A stretch of 64,000 nt of DNA from the NCBI GenBank assembly GCA_025462725.1, contig JAOAPE010000008.1:248001-312000 (forward strand), read 5' to 3'. Origin of the DNA: Terriglobales bacterium. Its GTDB lineage: Bacteria > Acidobacteriota > Terriglobia > Terriglobales > Acidobacteriaceae. A program made the translations under genes and the position numbers. This document shows, one piece after another, positions 24,099-31,816 of this stretch. Under the pieces are notes generated by a model. It had not been told where the DNA came from, ran no database searches, and saw only the letters and a program-made list of their open reading frames with translations. How positions within the stretch are numbered: the stretch's first letter is position 1; the number at the start of each line of letters is the position of its first letter.

Positions 24099-26679
24099 GT
24101 TTTCCGTAATCGGCAAACCCGTCGCGCTCGTTGATTCGGCCGGCAAGTCCACCGGACAGGGCAAGTACGCTGACGATCTCTCTGCGCCGGGGATGCTCAT
24201 CGGCAAGATCCTTCATTCGCATCTGCCGCATGCGTTGATCAAAAAAATTGATGCTTCCCGCGCGCTTGCGCTGGAAGGCGTCGTTACTGTCGTCATCGGC
24301 AAGGATGCGCCGAATACTTACGGCATTCTCCCCGTAGGACACGACGAGACCGCGCTCGCTGTCGGCAAAGTCCGCTACGTTGGCGACAACGTTGCTTGCG
24401 TTGTCGCCGAATCAGAATCCATTGCTGAAGCGGCGCTTGAATTGATCGATGTGGAATATGAGCCGCTGCCGGCGTGGTTCGATCCGGAAGATTCGATGAA
24501 GTCGCAATCGAATTTCATTCACGAGCAACGTCCTAACAATATTGAGAAGGACTATCACCACGTCTTCGGCGATCCTGATGCCGGATTCGCGGTAGCAGAC
24601 GTGGTGCTCGAAGGCCGATACATAGCCAACGAAGTCACGCATGCCGCCATGGAGCCGCATTGCACGCTGGCCGCGTTCGAATTCGATTCGCAGACGGGAC
24701 GCGAAGGGCGCTTGACGGTGCAATCTTCGACGCAGGTGCCGTACTACTTGCAGCACAAGTTGTCGATCGTGCTGGACATGCCGATGTCGCAGATCCGCGT
24801 GATCAAGCCGCTGGTCGGTGGCGGATTCGGCGGCAAGAGCGAGATCATCCCTTTGGAGATCATCGCGGCGGTGGCAGCGCGCAAAGCGAAGGCGCCGGTG
24901 AAGATCACGTACACGCGCGAAGAGGTTTTTCTCGCGCATCGCGGACGCCCGCGCACCATCATCGACCTGAAGACCGGCGTGAAAAAAGATGGCAGCATCA
25001 CCGCAGTGGCCGCGAAAGTGATTCAGGACGGCGGCGCGTACTGCTCGTATGGCGTGGTGACAATCCTCTATTCCGGTGCGTTGCTCGGTGCGCTGTATGA
25101 CATTCCCAACATCAAGTACGACGGATTCCGCGTGCTCACGAACAAGCCCGCGTGCGGCGCCATGCGCGGACACGGGACGGTGAACGTCCGCTTCGCGTTC
25201 GAATCGCAGCTCGACGAGCTCGCGGGCAAGATCAACATGGATCCTGTTTCCATCCGCCGCAAGAATCTGCTGAAGCCGCCTTGTATTACCGTCAACGGAC
25301 TTCGTGTGCAGAGTTACGGATTGCCGGAATGCATTGATGTTGTTGCGCGCGAATCGAAGTGGGCGGAGCGTCGGACGAAGCTCGGCAAAGGCCGCGGACT
25401 GGGAATGGCGTGCAGTCATTATGTGAGCGGCGCGGCGAGTTCGATCATCCGGTCTGACATGCCGCACTCCACGGTGAACATCAAGATTGATCGAGATGGC
25501 GGCGTAATCGTTTACACCGGCGCGTCAGATATTGGACAAGGCTCAGACACGATGGTCGCGCAGATTGCGGCTGAAGTGCTGGGCTGCAAGATGAATCGCA
25601 TAAAGGTGGTTGCTGCCGATACGGACCTCACTCCCGTGGATATTGGCTCGTACTCGAGTCGTGTGACATTCATGAACGGCAATGCGACCATGCGCGCGGC
25701 GGAAGACATCAAGAAGCGAATCGTTGCTGCGGCAGCAAAGAAGCTGGCGTGCGCACCCGAAGACGTGCTGATGCGCGATAACATTGTTTACAAGCGGGGC
25801 GTGGAGCCGGTTGAGTCGAAATCCATTCTGCAAAAAGTGCTGGGCACGTCGCCATCCGACAAAGCGCCAACAGTCTCAGGACACGTGGAAGGACAAATCC
25901 TTCGCGGCTCTGTGCAGCAGAAGCGCAAGGACGAAGGCCCCAAAGAGCGCATGAGTTTTGAAGAGGCCGTGACCTCCGCCATGGACAACACCGGCGCGCT
26001 CAGCGGCACGGGCTCGTATGCGCCGCCGGTTGAAGCAAAGGGCGGCAAGCACAAAGGCGGCGGCGTTGGCCCATCGCCCGCGTACTCTTACTCGGCGCAA
26101 GTCGCGGATGTGAGCGTGGATGAGGAGACGGGCGAAGTCACTGTCCACAAGATTTGGGCAGCACACGATTGCGGACGCGCGCTGAATCCGGTTTCCGTCG
26201 AAGGCCAGGTGATCGGCTCAGTGTGGATGGGACTCGGCCAGGCGTTGCAGGAAGAGTTCGTTTGGAAAGACGGGTTGCTGATGAATCCGACGATGCTGGA
26301 GTACAAGTCGCCGTCGTCAACGGAATCGCCGGAGATCGAATGCTTCATTGTTGAGAGCATCGACCCGGAAGGCCCGTTCGGCGCGAAGGAAGCCAGCGAA
26401 GGATCGCTTGCTGCGGCAATCCCGGCGGTGGCGAATGCGATTTACGATGCGGTCGGAGTGCGGATGAGGGAATCTCCGTTCACGCCGGAGCGTGTGCTGG
26501 CGGCTATCCGCGCAAAGAATGGACAGAAGAAGATTGAGATGACGAACCGCGTTGATCCTACGGCTCCGCACAAGTTGCGCGAGCATGGCGGATCGCTGTG
26601 GTTCAAAGGCAGAGGTCCGCAGCGGCATGCGGACGATCCGTCGAGGAAGACCACAGCGGAACCGGTTGCAGGCGACTAA
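24076..26679 (+). CDS. Molybdenum hydroxylase, large molybdopterin subunit (HcrA-like)
   Basis: This 867-residue protein runs from the ATG at 24076 inside the small-subunit 3' end. Xanthine dehydrogenase family blocks are present: GKYADDL, GRYIANEVTHAAMEPH, LVGGGFGGKSE, ACGAMRGHG, and the C-terminal GAKEASEG with Glu772 at the catalytic position. It is longer than the known HcrA (about 770 residues). A Gly/Lys-rich insertion (EAKGGKHKGGGVG) and about 50 extra C-terminal residues account for much of this. It takes the pterin-molybdenum cofactor and performs the redox reaction on the substrate. The family is certain, but the substrate is inferred. Confidence 0.9.
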   Translation: MSEPKKSEFSVIGKPVALVDSAGKSTGQGKYADDLSAPGMLIGKILHSHLPHALIKKIDASRALALEGVVTVVIGKDAPNTYGILPVGHDETALAVGKVRYVGDNVACVVAESESIAEAALELIDVEYEPLPAWFDPEDSMKSQSNFIHEQRPNNIEKDYHHVFGDPDAGFAVADVVLEGRYIANEVTHAAMEPHCTLAAFEFDSQTGREGRLTVQSSTQVPYYLQHKLSIVLDMPMSQIRVIKPLVGGGFGGKSEIIPLEIIAAVAARKAKAPVKITYTREEVFLAHRGRPRTIIDLKTGVKKDGSITAVAAKVIQDGGAYCSYGVVTILYSGALLGALYDIPNIKYDGFRVLTNKPACGAMRGHGTVNVRFAFESQLDELAGKINMDPVSIRRKNLLKPPCITVNGLRVQSYGLPECIDVVARESKWAERRTKLGKGRGLGMACSHYVSGAASSIIRSDMPHSTVNIKIDRDGGVIVYTGASDIGQGSDTMVAQIAAEVLGCKMNRIKVVAADTDLTPVDIGSYSSRVTFMNGNATMRAAEDIKKRIVAAAAKKLACAPEDVLMRDNIVYKRGVEPVESKSILQKVLGTSPSDKAPTVSGHVEGQILRGSVQQKRKDEGPKERMSFEEAVTSAMDNTGALSGTGSYAPPVEAKGGKHKGGGVGPSPAYSYSAQVADVSVDEETGEVTVHKIWAAHDCGRALNPVSVEGQVIGSVWMGLGQALQEEFVWKDGLLMNPTMLEYKSPSSTESPEIECFIVESIDPEGPFGAKEASEGSLAAAIPAVANAIYDAVGVRMRESPFTPERVLAAIRAKNGQKKIEMTNRVDPTAPHKLREHGGSLWFKGRGPQRHADDPSRKTTAEPVAGD

Positions 26680-26689
26680 CGAAAACTAA

Positions 26690-27685
26690 ATGTCCCTACC
26701 CACATTCAAATTACTGCGTCCGCGCACGGTCGAAGAAGCTGTTGGCATGCTGCATCGCTATCAGGATGAGATTCAGATATGCGCTGGCGGCACTGACCTG
26801 ATTCCGTCGATGAAGCAACGCTTGTTCTCGCCGAAATACTTGATGGACATCCGCGGGATTGAGGGCCTGGAGCGGATTCGAGTCACACCGGGACTTGGCG
26901 TGGAACTGGGCGCGCTCACTACGCTGACGGCGGTGGAAGACTCCGGATTTATTCATAAGCATTATCCCGTGCTGCATGAGGCGGTGAAGACGGTGGCGTC
27001 GCCGATCCTGCGCAATATGGGAACTATGGGCGGCAACATTTGCCTGGACACTCGATGTCTTTGGTACAACCAGTCGCTGCAATGGCGCAAGTCATGCGGC
27101 TTCTGCATCAAGAAAGACGGCGACCTCTGTCACGTGGCGCCCGGCGGAAAAAAATGCTGGGCTGCCTTCTCAGCGGACACTCCCGCCGCGCTGCTTTGCC
27201 TGAGCGCAGAGGTGAACATCGCCAGCCCCAGCGGATTCCGCCGGGTGGCAATCGCGGATCTCTACACCAACGACGGTGTGAACCGCATCAAGATCGCGAA
27301 GAATGAAATGATCACCAGCATCTACCTTCCCGAGTCGAGCGCGGGATACAGCGGCGCATATAAAAAGCTGCGCATTCGCGGGTCGATAGATTATCCGCTG
27401 GCCGGAGTCGCCGTCGCACTGAAGAGAAAAGGGAATATCGTGGAAGATGCGAAAGTGGCAATCACGGGAGTGAATCCGGCGCCGCACCTTGTTCCGGACG
27501 CACTGCATGCGCTTGCGGGAAGGGAAGTGAACGAGCACTCGGCGATGGTGGTGGGCGAGTTGGCTTCGCGTGTCGCGAAACCGCTGACTACGAGTTTGCT
27601 GACGCCGGAGTATCGGCGGGAGATGGTTCGCGTGTTTACGAAGCGGGCAGTGATGGCCGCGGCAGGAGCGGAATTTAGCATCTAG
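26690..27685 (+). CDS. Molybdenum hydroxylase, FAD subunit with a four-Cys (4Fe-4S) insertion (HcrB-like)
   Basis: This 331-residue FAD-binding subunit has the flavin loops CAGGTDL and LRNMGTMGGNICLDTR. The insertion after the second loop carries Cys123, Cys139, Cys147 and Cys156, with spacing 16-8-9. I recall the same spacing for the cluster ligands of 4-hydroxybenzoyl-CoA reductase HcrB, where the extra [4Fe-4S] feeds low-potential electrons to FAD and on to the molybdenum site. Ordinary xanthine or CO dehydrogenase FAD subunits lack this insertion. It begins 10 bp after the large subunit in the same transcript. A reductive role toward a hydroxylated aryl-CoA is therefore plausible. Confidence 0.9.
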   Translation: MSLPTFKLLRPRTVEEAVGMLHRYQDEIQICAGGTDLIPSMKQRLFSPKYLMDIRGIEGLERIRVTPGLGVELGALTTLTAVEDSGFIHKHYPVLHEAVKTVASPILRNMGTMGGNICLDTRCLWYNQSLQWRKSCGFCIKKDGDLCHVAPGGKKCWAAFSADTPAALLCLSAEVNIASPSGFRRVAIADLYTNDGVNRIKIAKNEMITSIYLPESSAGYSGAYKKLRIRGSIDYPLAGVAVALKRKGNIVEDAKVAITGVNPAPHLVPDALHALAGREVNEHSAMVVGELASRVAKPLTTSLLTPEYRREMVRVFTKRAVMAAAGAEFSI

Positions 27686-27751
27686 CCGGTAGCTTTAGTT
27701 GTGTGTGTCTGAATTCCAAATGCCAAACAGTTTTGATGTGAAAGAAAATAG

Positions 27752-28396
27752 ATGAGATTGAAGACTACGTTGTTGTTGGCAACGGTACTTTTTGTTTCCA
27801 GTGCATTCGCCCAAACCGCTCCTGCGGCAAAAACCGAAGCGCAGGAAGCACAAAACAAAGCGCAGACCAAAGATGAGCTGCTTGCTTACATGCAGCAGAC
27901 GCGCAAAGATTTTATGAAATCCGTGAAGGGCCTTTCTGACGCGCAACTCAATTTCAAGGCCGCGCCGGACAAGTGGTCAGTAAAAGAAGTTTCAGAACAC
28001 ATCGCGCTTTCAGAAGACCTGCTGGGTGGGATGTCGAAGAACGTGATGTCAACGCCTGCGGTGAACACGAAATCAGAGATGTACGGTAAGGAAGAGAAGC
28101 TTGTTGCGGGCATGACAGACCGCTCAAAGAAAGCGCAAGCGCCGGACGCCCTCAAGCCTACAGGCAAGTGGGCCACGGAAGCGGAAATCATCAGGGCTTT
28201 CAATGCCAGCCGAGATAAGAACGTGGAGTTTGCAAAGGCCACTCCTGAAGCCGACCTTCGCGCACATTTGGCCAAGACTCCGATTGGTACTGATCTCGAT
28301 GCGCACGAATGGCTGCTTTTCACCGCCAGCCACACGGCAAGACACATCAAGCAGATCGAGGAAGTGAAGGCCGATCCGAATTTTCCGAAGAAGTAG
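27752..28396 (+). CDS. Secreted DinB-like protein
   Basis: This 214-residue protein has a signal peptide (MRLKTTLLLATVLFVSSAFA), an Ala/Gln/Lys linker and a DinB-type four-helix bundle. WSVKEVSEHIALSEDLL carries the first metal-binding His, and the C-terminal HTARHIKQIEEV carries the other two. DinB/YfiT-like proteins bind zinc or nickel and act as thiol-dependent transferases; exported copies are common in Acidobacteria. A hairpin with T-rich tail 35 bp downstream looks like its terminator. The substrate is unknown. Confidence 0.85.
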   Translation: MRLKTTLLLATVLFVSSAFAQTAPAAKTEAQEAQNKAQTKDELLAYMQQTRKDFMKSVKGLSDAQLNFKAAPDKWSVKEVSEHIALSEDLLGGMSKNVMSTPAVNTKSEMYGKEEKLVAGMTDRSKKAQAPDALKPTGKWATEAEIIRAFNASRDKNVEFAKATPEADLRAHLAKTPIGTDLDAHEWLLFTASHTARHIKQIEEVKADPNFPKK

Positions 28397-28400
28397 CGAA

Positions 28401-28434
28401 GCAGCAGTTAGCATCTAGCACTTAGCATTCAGCC
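28401..28434. repeat. TTAGC/TCTAGC intergenic repeat, left copy
   Basis: The stretch is built of TTAGC, ATCTAGC and TTAGCATTCAGC units. It is the inverted partner of the element at 28530-28564: both share GCATCTAGCA and TTAGCATT(T/C)AG, on opposite strands. The DinB terminator stem begins at its right edge. Confidence 0.5.
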
Positions 28435-28465
28435 GTGAATCGATGAGGTTCACGGCTTTGCTTTT
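28431..28465 (+). terminator. Rho-independent terminator after the DinB-like gene
   Basis: A 9-bp stem (AGCCGTGAA / TTCACGGCT) with a 9-base loop is followed by tttgctttt. It lies 35 bp after the DinB stop and separates that transcript from the amidohydrolase gene. Confidence 0.65.
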
Positions 28466-28529
28466 GCAGGATGATTTCTTTATCTTCATTGAACTTCATC
28501 GCTGTTATGCGAATCCACGAACGGGAGTC

Positions 28530-28564
28530 ACTAAATGCTAAGGGCTAACTGCTAGATGCTGACC
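28530..28564. repeat. TTAGC/TCTAGC intergenic repeat, right copy, supplying a start codon
   Basis: This is the inverted copy of the element at 28401-28434 (contains ctaactgctagatgctgac). The ATG of the amidohydrolase at 28556 lies inside it, directly after an in-frame TAG, so the start cannot be farther upstream. Confidence 0.5.
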
Positions 28565-29401
28565 ACTGACTGCCACGTCCACATCATGCCCATGGAGATG
28601 ATGAAGCCCTCCGTGCTGGCGACGATGAAGGCGAAGCGCGCCAACTTTGATCAGGTGCTGGAATTTTGCCGTTCGCCGCGCGCATTCCTCAAGCATCTTG
28701 ATTCAGTCGGCATTGATCGCGCTGTGCTCATTAATTATGTTGCGCCTGACCTGATGGGATTCACTCCTGCGGTGAACAAGTACGTTGCGGATTACGTGAA
28801 GGAAGATCCGAAGCGGCTGATCTCGTGCGGGGGCATTCATCCGCGGCACACGAAGGATGTTCAGCGTGATATGGACGATATTGTGCGCATGGGCATTCGC
28901 ATGATCAAGATTCATCCGCCACACCAGTTGCTCTTCCCGAATGATTATGTGAACGGCGTGAAGGAACTGGAAGTGATCTACCGGGTGGCGGAGTCCAACG
29001 GAATCCCCGTGATGATCCATACAGGGACGTCGATCTTTCCCGGAGCGCGAAATAAGTTTGGCGACCCGATTTTTGTGGATGATGTCGCCGTGGATTTCCC
29101 GAAGTTGAAAATCCTGCTCGCGCACGGTGGACGTCCGCTGTGGATGAACTCCGCGTTTTTTCTGGTACGGCGACATCCCAATGTTTACCTCGACATCAGT
29201 GGAATCCCGCCAAAGACTTTGCTGAACAATTTTCCGCGAATTGAAGAGATTGCGCACAAAACACTCTTCGGTACTGATTGGCCGGGGCCAGGTGTGCCGG
29301 ATATCGCAAAGAACCTGAGCGACTTCAGAGGGTTGCCGATCTCAGAGGCTGCGAAAGAGATGATACTCAGCAAGACTGCATTGGAGATATGGCCGGCATG
29401 A
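28556..29401 (+). CDS. Amidohydrolase family (ACMSD/amidohydrolase-2 type)
   Basis: This 281-residue TIM barrel has the metal-binding HxH at His7-His9 (DCHVHI), GIHPRHT, IKIHPPHQ, VMIHTGTS, the LLAHGG strand and catalytic Asp in FGTDWPG. The family includes decarboxylases (ACMSD, gamma-resorcylate, 4-oxalomesaconate-type) and hydrolases of cyclic acids. An in-frame TAG immediately before the ATG fixes the start, which lies within an intergenic repeat; no clear ribosome site is seen. The stop overlaps the next gene (ATGA). With the aryl-CoA cluster upstream it could decarboxylate or open an aromatic acid, but this is inference. Confidence 0.87.
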   Translation: MLTTDCHVHIMPMEMMKPSVLATMKAKRANFDQVLEFCRSPRAFLKHLDSVGIDRAVLINYVAPDLMGFTPAVNKYVADYVKEDPKRLISCGGIHPRHTKDVQRDMDDIVRMGIRMIKIHPPHQLLFPNDYVNGVKELEVIYRVAESNGIPVMIHTGTSIFPGARNKFGDPIFVDDVAVDFPKLKILLAHGGRPLWMNSAFFLVRRHPNVYLDISGIPPKTLLNNFPRIEEIAHKTLFGTDWPGPGVPDIAKNLSDFRGLPISEAAKEMILSKTALEIWPA

Positions 29402-30204
29402 AGCGGTTTACGAATTGTTTACGCGTCCTAATGGTTCTGCTTGCGCTTTCTAATGCGCAATCGGCCTTTGGTTTCAAGAACAAAGACATTGAAGCCCAAT
29501 TACGCTCAAGTTTGCAGGACAAGATGTTTCTTTTGCGCGGTCTGCCCACAGACAAGAAATTGATTTATGACTCACAATTCAAGCTTTTGTCAGAGATTCA
29601 TCCTGGCCCGTGGTATGCGGCCCAGATCGAAGTTCACAAGATTCGTGTGAAGGAAAAGGAAATCAAGATTGATGGTGAGTGCCTTGGATATGTTGAGAAC
29701 GGGATAAAGCCGGGGCGCAATATCGAGATCAGCATCACAGGTCCGTTCACTCAGGACTCCACGCAGTTACTAACACTGATCCGTGACCGAGTTTTCGTGA
29801 TGAACCAAGACGAACTGAATACCCTAGTGCCAAAGCCATGGCAAGAACTGTTCGGAAGCGTCACGCGCAAGAAAACCCCTGGCGGAATAGCCGGTATCTT
29901 GCCTAATGGCGAGATGATTTACCGGTTTGGGCAAGGTATGAAGACCCCTAAGCCAATTAAAACCCCGGATCCCGAATATTCGGAAGAAGCACGAAAATCT
30001 AAGTACCAAGGAACATCGGTTCTGGGCATCATTGTTGACCGCAATGGACGAGTAATAGAGGTTCACGTGGCCACCCCGGCAGGACACGGTCTTGATGAAA
30101 AGGCGGTAGAGGCCGTGCGGCAATGGACATTTGAGCCTGCCATTCTGGACGGCAAGCCTGTGGCAATGATGCTAAACGTTGAAGTTAGCTTTCATCTTTA
30201 TTAG
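29398..30204 (+). CDS. TonB-like C-terminal domain protein
   Basis: This 268-residue protein runs from the ATG at 29398, which overlaps the amidohydrolase stop. Residues 5-25 form a signal or anchor helix (FTNCLRVLMVLLALSNAQSAF). The last 90 residues are a TonB C-terminal domain: TPDPEYSEEARKSKYQG, GIIVDRNGRVIEVHV, GLDEKAVEAVRQWTFEPA. The middle (60-170) matches no domain I recognise. Unlike true TonB it lacks a long Pro-rich spacer. It is more likely a periplasmic protein that borrows the fold, common in Acidobacteria, than an energy transducer. Confidence 0.82.
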   Translation: MKRFTNCLRVLMVLLALSNAQSAFGFKNKDIEAQLRSSLQDKMFLLRGLPTDKKLIYDSQFKLLSEIHPGPWYAAQIEVHKIRVKEKEIKIDGECLGYVENGIKPGRNIEISITGPFTQDSTQLLTLIRDRVFVMNQDELNTLVPKPWQELFGSVTRKKTPGGIAGILPNGEMIYRFGQGMKTPKPIKTPDPEYSEEARKSKYQGTSVLGIIVDRNGRVIEVHVATPAGHGLDEKAVEAVRQWTFEPAILDGKPVAMMLNVEVSFHLY

Positions 30205-30618
30205 CCGATACAGCTCTGCCTGTCACTGTAGTGAACGCCAACTATGCTCTTGCCATCTTCAGCGGCCAAACATACCTGAGAAGAATGTCAGTGACGAAGG
30301 TAAGGCGAAGCACTGCCACGATGGGATGCGCTGGCCAAATCACAGTTGACGTCCCAGAGGCCCAAGCTGCTGTGCCAACGACGCTGGCGATTAAGTCTGC
30401 CACTAGAGCGTTTTTTTACGAAGCTGTCAGAGGTTGTCCTTCGCTTACCTATACGCCTGGTCTTCCACGTTTGTTCCGAAAAAATCATTGAATTTGCGCA
30501 CTCCGTTTGCCCAACTCGCGCGTAATGATTTATAAAGATAGGTTGCCGAATCGTCTGTCGTATCCGCCGTGCGATTCTGGCCAGCACTCATAATCAAGGT
30601 TTTCCGGAGATCGTATCC
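30205..30618. other. 414-bp intergenic stretch before citrate synthase
   Basis: I find no convincing gene here. A short open frame at 30231-30491 lacks a ribosome site and any recognisable motif. No tRNA-like fold is seen. The only usable signal is the promoter-like pair at 30507-30536. Confidence 0.5.
30507..30536 (+). promoter_or_regulatory. Candidate sigma-70-type promoter of citrate synthase
   Basis: A -35-like TTGCCC and a -10-like TATAAA are separated by 18 bp, ending about 80 bp before the citrate synthase ATG. The same TTGCCC -35 recurs before rpsO. Confidence 0.45.
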
Positions 30619-31755
30619 ATGTCCACCACGCCCGCAACCAAGGGACTCGAAGGTGTAGTCGCCGCAACATCCAGCATCTGCTTCATTGACGGCGACAAGG
30701 GCATCCTCGCCTATCGCGGCATTGACATTCATGAACTCGCAGAACGTTCGAGCTTTGAGGAGGTCTGCTATCTGCTCTGGTTCGGCAAGTTGCCGAACGC
30801 GAAAGAACTTTCTGACTTCCAGGCGCAGCTCGGGGCGGAACGCAAGCTGCATCCCGACATCATCAAACTGTTGAAGAGCTTTCCAACCAGTGCGCCTCCT
30901 ATGGAAGTGCTGCGGACAGCCGTTTCCGCGCTCAGTATGTATGACCCTGACGCGGCAAAGGTGGATCATGAGTCCAACATCCGCAAGTCGATACGCCTGA
31001 CCTCGCAGATCGCAATGATCGTTGCGGATTTCGACCGTATCCGCAAAGGGAAGGATATTGTCGAAGCCGATAAGTCGCTTTCAACCTCAGCCAATTTCCT
31101 GCTGATGCTCAATGGCGAGAAGCCGTCTGACACTGCTGACAAAGCACTAGACGTTGCGCTCATTCTTCACGCGGATCACGAGCTCAATGCTTCGACATTC
31201 GCGGCGCGCGTGATTGCAGCGACATTGAGTGATATGCATTCGTGCATAACCGGTGCGATTGGAGCCCTAAAGGGTCCGCTGCATGGTGGCGCGAACGAAG
31301 AAGTCATGAAGATGCTGTTCGCCATCGACAAAGCCGGCGAAGACCCGGTGGAGCACGTGAAAAAGATGATCGCGGAGAAGAAGAAGATTTCTGGCTTTGG
31401 TCACCGCGTTTACCACACCGAAGACCCGCGGGCGACGCACCTGCGCCGCATGTCGCGCGATCTTGGCACGAAGGACGGCAAGCCGAAGTGGTATGAGATG
31501 TCTGAGAAGATCGAGAAGTTCATCAAGGCGGAGAAGAAGCTCAACGCGAACGTGGATTTCTACTCGGCGTCCACTTATACGACGTTGGGCATCGACATTG
31601 ATCTGTTCACGCCGATTTTCGCGATATCGCGCATGAGCGGATGGGCAGCACACGTGATTGAGCAGCACAATGACAATCGGTTGATTCGTCCGCGAGCGGA
31701 TTACGTGGGGCCGAAGCATCCGGCTAAGTACGTTCCGATGGATCAGCGCGGCTAA
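30619..31755 (+). CDS. gltA: Citrate synthase
   Basis: This 378-residue enzyme of the short (about 375-residue) citrate / 2-methylcitrate synthase group condenses oxaloacetate with acetyl-CoA. Catalytic residues are in HADHELNAST, GPLHGGANE (catalytic His), FGHRVYHTEDPR and VDFYSAST (catalytic Asp). It lies downstream of the aryl-CoA region but has its own promoter-like region and a strong terminator, so it is probably a single-gene unit. A methylcitrate synthase role is possible given the propionate-type genes, but no PrpB/PrpD is visible. Confidence 0.93.
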   Translation: MSTTPATKGLEGVVAATSSICFIDGDKGILAYRGIDIHELAERSSFEEVCYLLWFGKLPNAKELSDFQAQLGAERKLHPDIIKLLKSFPTSAPPMEVLRTAVSALSMYDPDAAKVDHESNIRKSIRLTSQIAMIVADFDRIRKGKDIVEADKSLSTSANFLLMLNGEKPSDTADKALDVALILHADHELNASTFAARVIAATLSDMHSCITGAIGALKGPLHGGANEEVMKMLFAIDKAGEDPVEHVKKMIAEKKKISGFGHRVYHTEDPRATHLRRMSRDLGTKDGKPKWYEMSEKIEKFIKAEKKLNANVDFYSASTYTTLGIDIDLFTPIFAISRMSGWAAHVIEQHNDNRLIRPRADYVGPKHPAKYVPMDQRG

Positions 31756-31774
31756 GACAGTTGTTCTGTGCGAG

Positions 31775-31797
31775 AGGCGGCCTGCGGGCCGCCTTTT
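31775..31797 (+). terminator. Rho-independent terminator of citrate synthase
   Basis: The stem AGGCGGCC / GGCCGCCT closes a TGCG loop and is followed by a short T-run. It starts 20 bp after the stop codon. Confidence 0.85.
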
Positions 31798-31816
31798 CGT
31801 TTGCATCCAACTTTGG

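Noticed and set aside
24412-25467. Long open frame (351 codons) on the minus strand
   Set aside because: It lies wholly opposite the molybdenum subunit gene. Its product is Arg/His-rich without motifs, which is the usual antisense shadow of a GC-rich coding sequence.
30231-30491. Possible 86-codon gene before citrate synthase
   Set aside because: There is no ribosome site, no recognisable motif and poor codon pattern. The region is better read as intergenic with a promoter.
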